The position numbers and the translations under genes are program-made. The notes under the pieces were generated by a model. The model was not told the DNA's origin and ran no database searches. It saw only the letters and a list, made by a program, of their open reading frames with translations. Below are positions 1-5,292 of a DNA stretch of 9,262 bases, in pieces. The stretch spans positions 1 to 9,262 of the forward strand of contig JAITNU010000065.1 in NCBI GenBank assembly GCA_031290325.1, in the 5' to 3' direction. Source of the stretch: Treponema sp. Its GTDB lineage: Bacteria > Spirochaetota > Spirochaetia > Treponematales > Breznakiellaceae. Position 1 is the first letter of the stretch. Every line of letters begins with the position of its first letter.

Positions 1-264
1 GCGTTTTCCAATGAATGTGCGAAACGAAAACCAAAGATCGAGGAAATCACCGGTTTTTATGAGTATCTCGTTGATAATGGTTATGTCAAGAGATTCTATA
101 AGGGCCTTGCAGGACGGCCAGAATTACCAAAACAGTATCATCTGATGTGGCGCCGGTACAATGATTTTTACAGTGGTATTATGACCGGTTTGACCTCGGT
201 GTGTTTATCTGATTTTGTGCCTAAGCTGAAACTCTATGAACTATGGAGTTCAATACAACAATAA
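1..264 (+). CDS. C-terminal end of an unrecognised protein (5' end outside window)
   Basis: Frame 1 is open from the first base to TAA at 262-264, giving 87 residues. The visible part is soluble-looking, rich in aromatic and basic residues (GFYEYLVDNGYVKRFYKG, later YHLMWRRYNDFYSG), with no membrane segment and no motif I recognise. A strong intrinsic terminator lies about 25 bases after the stop, as expected for the true end of a plus-strand gene. It converges on the minus-strand lysA-dapL operon. The start, full length and function cannot be told from this window. It could be the tail of a nuclease, an ATPase or a hypothetical protein, and I do not choose between these. Confidence 0.6.
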   Translation, partial: AFSNECAKRKPKIEEITGFYEYLVDNGYVKRFYKGLAGRPELPKQYHLMWRRYNDFYSGIMTGLTSVCLSDFVPKLKLYELWSSIQQ

Positions 265-288
265 CGCTTTCAAAGCAATACCCAACGC

Positions 289-320
289 AAAGATCCGCCT
301 TCCGGCGGATCTTTTTTTTT
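289..320 (+). terminator. Strong intrinsic terminator of the first gene
   Basis: A perfect stem AAGATCCGCC / GGCGGATCTT (290-299 with 304-313, extendable by one A-T pair) closes a TTCC loop and is followed by nine T (312-320). Read on the minus strand the same hairpin is followed only by TTTGCG, so it is at best a weak terminator for dapL arriving from the other side. No better terminator with a T-run is visible for dapL between 320 and 389. Confidence 0.93.
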
Positions 321-389
321 GGCGTACCCGGCATTGGGAATAATTCTACTGCACAATTCCCTTCTGCGCCCCTCGGCGGCGGGGATTTT

Positions 390-1595
390 TTATTGAAGCC
401 GCTGGACCAGACGCTCACAGGCTTCTTCCACATCAGCACGGTGGCCGAAGGCCGAGAACCGTATGAAAGACTGTCCTGCAGGGCCGAAACCAGAACCAGG
501 GGTGGTAATCACCTGGCATTTATCGAGGATCTCCGCAAATACCTCCCAGCTATCCCTGCCGGGGAATCTGGCCCAAATATAGGGTGAGTTGTCTCCCCCT
601 ACACAGGAAATGTGCAGGGATTGCAGGGCAGAACGGATGAGCTTTGCATTGCCCAGGTAGAAATCCGACAATTCCCGGATCTCTGCAAGCCCTTCTGGTT
701 CCAGGGCGGCCAAGCCTCCGGCCTGGGCTATGTTGGATGCCCCGTTAAAGATGGTGCCGCAGATTCGGTTCCAGTCGGCGTTGACCCGTTCACCCCCGGT
801 GTAGCTGAGAGCCTGGGGAACTACGCTCCAGCCCAGACGCACCCCGGTGAAGCCTGCAGGCTTGGAAAAGGAGTTCACCTCAATGGCGCAGGTTTTGGCC
901 CCTTCAATCTCGAAGATGGTCTTGGGCAGTTTCGAGTCTCTGATGTATTCGCTATAAGCCGCATCAAAGATGATGATGGACCCGGTTTTCCTCGCTGCTT
1001 CGACCAGAGCTTTAAGCTGCTCCCGCTTTACCACCGCGCCGGTGGGGTTGTTGGGAGAACAGAAATAGATAAGCCCGTTGGGGGGAAACAGGGAAAGGTC
1101 CGGGAAGTAGTCATTCTCTGCGGTACAGGGAAGGTAGGTGATTCCTGTGTAGCCCCTGCCCGACCAGGCCCCGGCAGCGCCGATGAGGACCGACCCGTCC
1201 ACATACACCGGATACGAGGGGTCCTGGACCGTCACCGGAGTCCCCGCGCCAAAGAGGAGCTGGAGCCGGCCAATATCGCACTTGGCCCCATCGGAGATGA
1301 AGATTTCATCGGTTCCGAATTCCCCCTTATAAAACACCGCCGAGATCCGCTCCCTCAGTGAGAGAAGCCCTTCATCACTGTAGCCTGAGTACCCTGCAAT
1401 GGTCCCAAGCTGCCTGGCCCCTTCCACAAGCCCCCGGTCAATGTGGGGGAGTATCGGTTCAGTAGTGTTCCCCACCCCCAGGCTTATGAGCTTCGCCTCC
1501 GGATGAGCCGCCGCGTATTCCCGCCGCCGCTTGGCGATTTCCGGGAACAGATACCCTGCTTTGATGTTGGCTATACAGGGATTACGAGTAATCAT
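390..1595 (-). CDS. dapL: LL-diaminopimelate aminotransferase
   Basis: PLP-dependent class I/II aminotransferase that converts tetrahydrodipicolinate plus glutamate directly to LL-diaminopimelate, bypassing the succinylase or acetylase steps of lysine and peptidoglycan precursor synthesis. Seen in the 401-residue product: the DapL-type N-terminus KAGYLFPEIAKRR, the block ISDGAKCDIGRLQLLFG, NPTG in CSPNNPTGAV, and SFSKPAGFTGVRLGW with the expected PLP lysine at about residue 245. FIRFSAFG near the C-terminus probably carries the substrate-binding arginine. The length is close to the roughly 410 residues usual for the family. I chose ATG at 1595 because AAGGAG lies 8 bases upstream; a TTG two codons earlier would sit almost on that site. 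The gene starts 30 bases after the lysA stop, so the two are probably one operon. DapL occurs in plants, chlamydiae, spirochaetes and some other bacteria. Confidence 0.95.
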   Translation of the reverse strand: MITRNPCIANIKAGYLFPEIAKRRREYAAAHPEAKLISLGVGNTTEPILPHIDRGLVEGARQLGTIAGYSGYSDEGLLSLRERISAVFYKGEFGTDEIFISDGAKCDIGRLQLLFGAGTPVTVQDPSYPVYVDGSVLIGAAGAWSGRGYTGITYLPCTAENDYFPDLSLFPPNGLIYFCSPNNPTGAVVKREQLKALVEAARKTGSIIIFDAAYSEYIRDSKLPKTIFEIEGAKTCAIEVNSFSKPAGFTGVRLGWSVVPQALSYTGGERVNADWNRICGTIFNGASNIAQAGGLAALEPEGLAEIRELSDFYLGNAKLIRSALQSLHISCVGGDNSPYIWARFPGRDSWEVFAEILDKCQVITTPGSGFGPAGQSFIRFSAFGHRADVEEACERLVQRLQ

Positions 1596-1625
1596 AATCA
1601 ATCTCCTTGCTATGCATTATTACGC

Positions 1626-2912
1626 TCACTCCTCACCAGAACCAAGCCCTTCAAGGGCCTTGAGGTCTAAGGTGGCAAAATAGTCCTCCACCGTTTCAGG
1701 CCGCCGGATCATGGTAAGGGAGCCATCAGGCCGCAGGAGCAGTTCCCCGCAGCGGAGCTTGCCGTTGTAGTTGAAGCCCATAGCCCTGCCGTGGGCGCCG
1801 GCATCGTGGATGATCACGAAATCACCGCCGGTTTCACCCACCTGGATTTTGGGCAAGGGCCGCTGAACCGCGAATTTATCGTTGTTTTCGCAGAGGCTTC
1901 CCACTACATCGTAGGTCTCGGTGAGGGGAGCGTCTTCTTTCCCCGGAATCGTGATGTGGTGATAGGCCCCGTAGAGGCCGGGCCGCATGAGGTCTGCCAT
2001 GCAGGCATCAAGGCCGATGTAGTCCCGGTATATGTGTTTGGTGTGAATCGCCCTGGTTACCAGCCAGCCATAAGGACCGGTTATTACCCTGCCCCATTCG
2101 GTGTGTATACCCAGGGGATCAAGTCCTGCTGGAAGGATGAGCTCATCGTAGACTTTTTTGATCCCCTGTGCCAAATAATCATAGACTATGGGCTGCTGAT
2201 CCGGCCTATAGGGAATGCCCACGCCGCCTCCCAGGTTCACGAATTCCAGGCGTATCCCGGTCTTGACCTGTATCTCCACCGCCAACTCAAAGAGAATCCG
2301 GGCGGTCTCAATGTGATATTCCGGGTTAAGCTCGTTAGAGGCCACCATGGTGTGGAGGGCAAAACGCCGGGCCCCCTTGTCCCGCAGTAAAGCGAAGGCA
2401 CCGATAATCTGCTCCCGGGTAAAACCGTATTTAGCCTCCTCTGGTTTGCCGATGATGGCGTTACCGCCCTTGAGGGGACCGGGGTTGTAGCGGCAGGAGA
2501 TAAGCTCCGGGATCCGGGCGGCCTTTTCAAGAAAGTCGATGTGGGTAAGATCATCCAGGTTGATGATTGCCCCCAATTCCAGGGCCTTCTGATATTCCCG
2601 TGCCGGGGTTTCATTGGAGGTGAACATCATAGCCTCACCCCGTATCCCCGCCATAGCCGCCAGGAGCAGCTCAGGATAACTCGCGCAATCCGCGCCAAAA
2701 CCCTCAGCCGCCAGAATTTTCAGGATAACCGGATTGGGCAGGGCTTTAACGGCAAAATGTTCCCTGAAAGCAGGAAACACCGAGAATGCCTTGAGAATGG
2801 CCTGGGCATTCCGTCGTATTGCCGCCTCATCATATAAATAGAAGGGAGTGGGGTAACGGCCTGCCACCTCTTCAAGCTGCGTTTTGGTTAAAGGAAAGTT
2901 CTTCTTGTTCAT
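1626..2912 (-). CDS. lysA: Diaminopimelate decarboxylase (spirochaete-type variant)
   Basis: PLP-dependent fold-III (alanine-racemase-like) decarboxylase, expected to turn meso-diaminopimelate into lysine. Seen in 428 residues: N-terminal TPFYLYDE, the PLP lysine in FAVKALPNP (K56), the glycine-rich phosphate loop NLGGGVGIPY (228-230), EWGR (272-275), the catalytic CENND cysteine (C341) and YHHIT near 318. Where many LysA proteins have HIGSQ, this one reads HTMVASNE (187-194). That marks a divergent subgroup, and carboxynorspermidine decarboxylase is the main alternative, but the neighbour dapL argues strongly for lysine synthesis. The start is ATG at 2912 with GGGAG 8 bases upstream. It is the first gene of the lysA-dapL operon, and its promoter (2933-2961) leaves only about 14 bases of leader. 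Confidence 0.88.
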   Translation of the reverse strand: MNKKNFPLTKTQLEEVAGRYPTPFYLYDEAAIRRNAQAILKAFSVFPAFREHFAVKALPNPVILKILAAEGFGADCASYPELLLAAMAGIRGEAMMFTSNETPAREYQKALELGAIINLDDLTHIDFLEKAARIPELISCRYNPGPLKGGNAIIGKPEEAKYGFTREQIIGAFALLRDKGARRFALHTMVASNELNPEYHIETARILFELAVEIQVKTGIRLEFVNLGGGVGIPYRPDQQPIVYDYLAQGIKKVYDELILPAGLDPLGIHTEWGRVITGPYGWLVTRAIHTKHIYRDYIGLDACMADLMRPGLYGAYHHITIPGKEDAPLTETYDVVGSLCENNDKFAVQRPLPKIQVGETGGDFVIIHDAGAHGRAMGFNYNGKLRCGELLLRPDGSLTMIRRPETVEDYFATLDLKALEGLGSGEE

Positions 2913-2932
2913 CCATTATGCTCCCATTGGGG

Positions 2933-2961
2933 ATAATGCTATTAACGGACGCTGTTGTCAA
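2933..2961 (-). promoter_or_regulatory. Sigma-70-like promoter of lysA-dapL
   Basis: On the minus strand a perfect TTGACA (2961-2956) is followed after 17 bases by CATTAT (2938-2933), matching 4 of 6 positions of TATAAT. The predicted start of transcription, near 2926, lies just ahead of the lysA ribosome binding site, giving a very short leader with no room for a riboswitch. It diverges from the MATE-gene promoter about 50 bases away. Confidence 0.72.
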
Positions 2962-3004
2962 GGGTCCATAGTAGCCCTAATAGCCGGGGGTGATTTAGGA
3001 GAAA

Positions 3005-3084
3005 AATACTTGTACAAACAATAAAAATATGCTATATTTGAACATAACAACGAGCGGTGTGAATCACGTAAGACCAGTTGATTC
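3005..3084 (+). repeat. Promoter-plus-leader repeat, copy 1
   Basis: Compared with copy 2 (4542-4617), both begin AATACTTG, share the TATGCTATA box, and become identical over 36 bases (3049-3084 here). Between the start and the identical block copy 1 is 4 bases longer. The repeat covers the -35 and -10 boxes and the first bases of the transcript, so both units inherit the same promoter and RNA 5' end. Confidence 0.9.
3010..3038 (+). promoter_or_regulatory. Extended -10 promoter of the MATE gene
   Basis: TTGTAC (3010-3015), a 17-base spacer and TATATT (3033-3038), with TGC directly before the -10 as in extended -10 promoters. The predicted transcript starts near 3045, so the conserved leader element forms the 5' end of the mRNA. 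The same arrangement is found in copy 2. Confidence 0.75.
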
Positions 3085-3108
3085 AGGCCCCTTGTTGTCT
3101 TTTTTTTT
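3049..3108 (+). ncRNA. Structured 5' leader of the MATE gene, candidate riboswitch or attenuator
   Basis: A 36-base block identical to that at 4582-4617 begins a few bases after the predicted transcription start. It folds as an inner stem GAATCA/TGATTC (3061-3066 with 3079-3084) around a 12-base loop CGTAAGACCAGT. Outside this the copies differ, yet here AACGAG (3049-3054) can pair with CTTGTT (3091-3096, one G-U) and GG with CC, with a TGT/AGG internal loop. Nine T (3100-3108) follow, so the hairpin can act as a terminator. Retained pairing with changed bases and an invariant loop favour an RNA element over a DNA operator. Known leader classes on MepA-type MATE genes include the mepA motif (guanidine-IV riboswitch); this assignment is inference. 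The alternatives are an antiterminator-protein target, or a DNA operator on the GAATCA-N12-TGATTC dyad. Confidence 0.7.
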
Positions 3109-3140
3109 CCAGCGAGTGGCCGAGAGGAGGTAGGTTTGAA

Positions 3141-4580
3141 ATGAAACCTATAGAAAACGCTCTCCCACAAAACAAAATGGCAACGGAACCGGTGGGAAAG
3201 CTGATGTTGGCCATGGGTGTTCCGATGATACTGTCAATGGCATTGCAGGCTTTCTACAATATTGTTGACAGCTATTTTGTAAGCGCTATGCCTGATACTG
3301 CTGCAATTGCCGGTATGGGAGAATATGGCATGAACGCCCTTACCCTTGCGTTTCCCATACAGATGCTTATGATAGCGATTGGCGTTGGAACCGGCGTTGG
3401 TATTAATGCGCTTTTGTCAAAAAGTTTAGGTCAGGGAAACCGCGAAAAAGCAAGTAAAATAGCCGGGAATGCACTGTTCTTAGGGTTATGCACATACATG
3501 GTATTCTTATGTGTAGGTCTCTGGGGGGTGAACGTATACCTTCGGACCCAGACAGCAGACGCGATTATTCTTGAACTGGGAACCGAATATCTCAGTATTT
3601 GCACAACCCTCTCTTTTGGCGCAATCCTGTTTATGATCTATGAAAAGCTGTTGCAGTCTACAGGAAGAACCATGCTTTCAACCATTGCACAGGTTGTGGG
3701 AGCGCTTACCAACATCGTACTTGATCCCATTATGATATTCGGCTATTTCGGTATGCCCCAGATGGGGATCCGCGGTGCGGCCTATGCCACGGTAATTGGG
3801 CAGGTGGTATCCCTCGTAATAGGTATCATTTTCCACCATGTATTCAACAAGGATATCGATTCGAGGCTGCAATTCATAAAACCGAGCAAGGCGATTATTG
3901 CCGAGATTTATCAGGTCGGCATTCCCGCTATTGTGATGCAGGCGCTGATGTCGTTTATGACATACAGTGTCAACATCATCTTTGGCAGAGTATCCGGTGC
4001 AGTGGTTACCGCGTATGGCGTATATTATAAGATACAGCAGTTTGTGTTCTTCGCTGCCTTTGGTATGAACAACGCGCTGATTCCGATTGTTGCCTTCAAC
4101 TACGGGCTGCAAGACAAACGCCGATTGAAGGATGGAATCAGATACGGGATGCTGTATACCCTTATCATTATGCTGCTTGGTGCAGTATGCCTTCAGGTTC
4201 TGGCGGTCCAGGTGGCGGGGATTTTTTCCCTGTCAACGCAAACCCAGGGCCTCTGCATCAGGGCAATACGCATTATCACCCTGGGCTACCTGTTTGTAGG
4301 TGCCAATATCGCGTTTCAAGGCATATTTCAGGCTTTTGGCAGCGGTATGCGTTCCCTGATAGTATCCCTTATCCGCCTGGTAGTAGTGGCACTGCCCCTT
4401 GGGTGGTTCTTTACCACATTCACCAATGCTCAAGCTATGGTGTGGTGGGCTTTCCCCATAGCAGAAGGCTGCGCCTTTATCGTTGCGATAGTCTTTATGA
4501 AACAGGTGGCACGAGAAAAAATTACCATAACAGGTGAAAAAAATACTTGCAAAAACAATTTGATATGCTATAGTATATAA
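3141..4580 (+). CDS. MATE-family multidrug/cation efflux pump, MepA-like
   Basis: Inner-membrane antiporter of the MATE family, expected to export cationic or small toxic compounds using a proton or sodium gradient. The 479-residue product has about twelve hydrophobic segments in two halves. It begins with the family's usual TEPVGKLMLAMGVPMILSM and YNIVDSYFVS, and the second half begins KAIIAEIYQVGIPAIVMQAL. The Clostridium/Treponema MepA-like branch fits best, though the substrate cannot be read from sequence. ATG 3141 is chosen because GAGGAGG lies about 10 bases upstream; an in-frame ATG at 3078 lies inside the hairpin leader and would encode part of its U-tract. The last dozen residues (NTCKNNLICYSI) and the stop codon are encoded by the -35 and -10 region of repeat copy 2, so the native C-terminus was probably replaced when that element arrived. 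Expression is probably controlled by the leader at 3049-3108. Confidence 0.93.
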   Translation: MKPIENALPQNKMATEPVGKLMLAMGVPMILSMALQAFYNIVDSYFVSAMPDTAAIAGMGEYGMNALTLAFPIQMLMIAIGVGTGVGINALLSKSLGQGNREKASKIAGNALFLGLCTYMVFLCVGLWGVNVYLRTQTADAIILELGTEYLSICTTLSFGAILFMIYEKLLQSTGRTMLSTIAQVVGALTNIVLDPIMIFGYFGMPQMGIRGAAYATVIGQVVSLVIGIIFHHVFNKDIDSRLQFIKPSKAIIAEIYQVGIPAIVMQALMSFMTYSVNIIFGRVSGAVVTAYGVYYKIQQFVFFAAFGMNNALIPIVAFNYGLQDKRRLKDGIRYGMLYTLIIMLLGAVCLQVLAVQVAGIFSLSTQTQGLCIRAIRIITLGYLFVGANIAFQGIFQAFGSGMRSLIVSLIRLVVVALPLGWFFTTFTNAQAMVWWAFPIAEGCAFIVAIVFMKQVAREKITITGEKNTCKNNLICYSI

Positions 4581-4617
4581 TAACGAGCGGTGTGAATCAC
4601 GTAAGACCAGTTGATTC
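4542..4617 (+). repeat. Promoter-plus-leader repeat, copy 2
   Basis: Second copy of the element at 3005-3084, in the same orientation 1.5 kb downstream. The 36-base core (4582-4617) is identical. Its upstream half overlaps the final codons and stop of the MATE gene. No target-site duplication or transposase is visible, so duplication by recombination and independent inheritance of a common leader class are both possible. Confidence 0.9.
4547..4574 (+). promoter_or_regulatory. Extended -10 promoter of the HPr-like unit
   Basis: TTGCAA (4547-4552), a 16-base spacer and TATAGT (4569-4574), preceded by TGC. The predicted start is near 4581, directly ahead of the conserved leader. The promoter is embedded in the 3' end of the MATE coding sequence. 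Confidence 0.75.
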
Positions 4618-4631
4618 CACCGCTCTTTTTT
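4582..4631 (+). ncRNA. Structured 5' leader/terminator hairpin ahead of the HPr-like unit
   Basis: The same 36-base core as at 3049-3084, here inside a near-perfect 14-pair hairpin: GAGCGGTG (4585-4592) with CACCGCTC (4618-4625), one bulged T at 4593, then GAATCA/TGATTC around the invariant CGTAAGACCAGT loop. Six T (4626-4631) follow. As DNA-encoded RNA this is a classic intrinsic terminator. It could end MATE transcripts and also cut short those from its own promoter unless a ligand or protein opens it. Its position between the promoter at 4547-4574 and the ribosome binding site at 4645-4650 argues for conditional control. Confidence 0.75.
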
Positions 4632-4656
4632 ATATCTGATTACAGAGGAGGTTTGT

Positions 4657-4749
4657 ATGAAAACCATAGACGGTATGAAACAGCGTCTTACGTTTAACGA
4701 GATTGATGGAGTATGTGTGTGTATATATCTTGGTAGAAAAGATGAGTAA
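4657..4749 (+). CDS. 30-codon small ORF after leader copy 2
   Basis: ATG at 4657 follows a strong AGAGGAGG with about 6 bases spacing, and the ORF ends at TAA 4747-4749. The peptide begins MKTIDGMKQRLTF and ends VCVCIYLGRKDE. I do not recognise it. The translation start region resembles that of the MATE gene (GAGGAGG, then ATGAAA and CCATAGA or CCTATAGA), which suggests that more than the 36-base core may be shared. It lies 33 bases before the HPr-like gene and in the same frame, and may be a leader peptide, a relic of another gene's 5' end, or a real small protein. A second overlapping ORF (ATG 4706 to TGA 4784-4786, 26 residues) runs in another frame and overlaps the next start as ATGA, but has only a weak ribosome binding site. 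Confidence 0.4.
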   Translation: MKTIDGMKQRLTFNEIDGVCVCIYLGRKDE

Positions 4750-4782
4750 AAAATACTCAGAAAAGCGTAAAAGGAGTATACT

Positions 4783-5049
4783 ATGAAAGAGCTTTCTTTT
4801 ACTATCACCAATCCTGTGTGGATGCATCCGGGAACGGCAGTTTCCTTCACCTTAAAGATGGAGCCATTTTCCAGCAATATCATTGTTTCCCGTGGCGGAG
4901 AGCGCTGTGATGGGAAAGATTTTTTTGGATTAATGAAGCTTCGGAACATGAAAGGGGAAATAACAACCATTACCGTTGATGGTGCTGATGAAGATAGGGT
5001 AATAAAATCGGTGCAGGAATTTATGCGGGACCATTTGGAATTTAGTTGA
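4783..5049 (+). CDS. HPr-like phosphocarrier protein with altered phosphorylation sites
   Basis: The 88-residue length matches classical HPr, the small cytoplasmic phosphocarrier that takes phosphate from enzyme I of the sugar phosphotransferase system. Seen: H15 in VWMHPGTAV at the exact active-site position; the block DGKDFFGLMKL matching the usual KSIMGLMSL region; and VDGADED matching the usual GxDE turn before the last helix. Two key positions differ: R17, which stabilises phospho-His, is G, with P18 displaced to position 16; and the regulatory S46 is D, so HPr kinase could not phosphorylate it, and an acidic residue may mimic phospho-Ser. This suggests a specialised regulatory or paralogous HPr rather than the main PTS carrier. 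AAGGAG lies 6 bases before the start. No enzyme I or HPr kinase gene is in the window. It is probably transcribed from the promoter at 4547-4574. Confidence 0.82.
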   Translation: MKELSFTITNPVWMHPGTAVSFTLKMEPFSSNIIVSRGGERCDGKDFFGLMKLRNMKGEITTITVDGADEDRVIKSVQEFMRDHLEFS

Positions 5050-5050
5050 A

Positions 5051-5100
5051 ACAAAAGAAGGAGAAAGAGCGTACTTTAACTTTTGTGGCTATATTTTTTT
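5051..5100 (+). terminator. Weak terminator candidate after the HPr-like gene
   Basis: ACAAAAG (5051-5057) can pair with CTTTTGT (5080-5086), with an inner AAAG/CTTT stem (5064-5067 with 5074-5077), and seven T follow at 5094-5100. The stem is A-T rich, interrupted, and 7 bases away from the T-run, so termination would be inefficient. Confidence 0.3.
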
Positions 5101-5157
5101 ACTAAATCATGACGGTCTTTACCAAACGCCATATTTTTTCAAAAAAATTTTATCCAC

Positions 5158-5170
5158 GACACTAGGTGTC
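5158..5170 (+). promoter_or_regulatory. Palindromic operator candidate for the WYL-GTPase operon
   Basis: GACAC-TAG-GTGTC is a perfect 5-base inverted repeat about 105 bases upstream of the WYL regulator gene. A TATATT box (5184-5189) lies 13 bases downstream, so the palindrome covers where a -35 box would be; no good TTGACA match is present at the right distance. A homodimeric winged-helix/WYL regulator encoded just downstream would be a natural ligand, giving autoregulation. That binding is inference. Confidence 0.5.
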
Positions 5171-5183
5171 ATAGGGTTTGGAG

Positions 5184-5189
5184 TATATT
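5184..5189 (+). promoter_or_regulatory. Possible -10 box of the WYL-GTPase operon
   Basis: TATATT in an A/T-rich stretch, 84 bases before the WYL start. There is no consensus -35 box; the GACAC/GTGTC palindrome occupies that position, which would suit a repressed or activator-dependent promoter. Confidence 0.35.
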
Positions 5190-5217
5190 GTAAAAAACAG
5201 TCTTCAAAGGGAGTTAT

Positions 5218-5292
5218 ATGACTAGCGGAAGTCCCTCTTATGTGGTACCATCCTTCTTCAAAAGGGGTAATTCATGGCAGAGGAACATCTAA
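5218..5292 (+). CDS. Possible 24-codon leader ORF overlapping the WYL gene start
   Basis: ATG at 5218 is preceded by AAAGGGAG only 4 bases away and reads to TAA at 5290-5292, overlapping the first codons of the WYL gene in another frame. The peptide begins MTSGSPSYVVPSF and ends SWQRNI; it is not recognised. Translation of this ORF past the WYL ribosome binding site could couple or block WYL initiation. It may equally be chance. Confidence 0.2.
   Translation: MTSGSPSYVVPSFFKRGNSWQRNI

Noticed and set aside
336..361. GGGAAT/ATTCCC inverted repeat as dapL terminator
   Set aside because: A 6-pair stem with a 14-base loop and no T-run on the minus strand.
243..587. 114-codon plus-strand frame crossing the terminator region
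   Set aside because: Runs through the intrinsic terminator T-tract (giving FFF) and then antisense to the dapL 3' end.
612..1361. 249-codon open frame on the plus strand
   Set aside because: Lies fully antisense to dapL; the translation has no family look, and long antisense frames are expected opposite G/C-rich coding sequence.
1791..2390. 199-codon open frame on the plus strand
   Set aside because: Antisense to lysA with no ribosome binding site or recognisable domain.
3078..3140. Upstream in-frame ATG for the MATE gene
   Set aside because: The extra 21 codons encode the hairpin and U-tract of the leader; ATG 3141 has the GAGGAGG site.
3005..4617. CRISPR or insertion-sequence end interpretation of the two repeats
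   Set aside because: Only two copies, 1.5 kb apart, direct not inverted, with a promoter inside each; no transposase, no array and no visible target duplication.
4233..5054. 273-codon minus-strand frame
   Set aside because: Antisense to the MATE 3' end, the leader and the HPr-like gene; its translation includes the reverse of the repeat element and has no domain.
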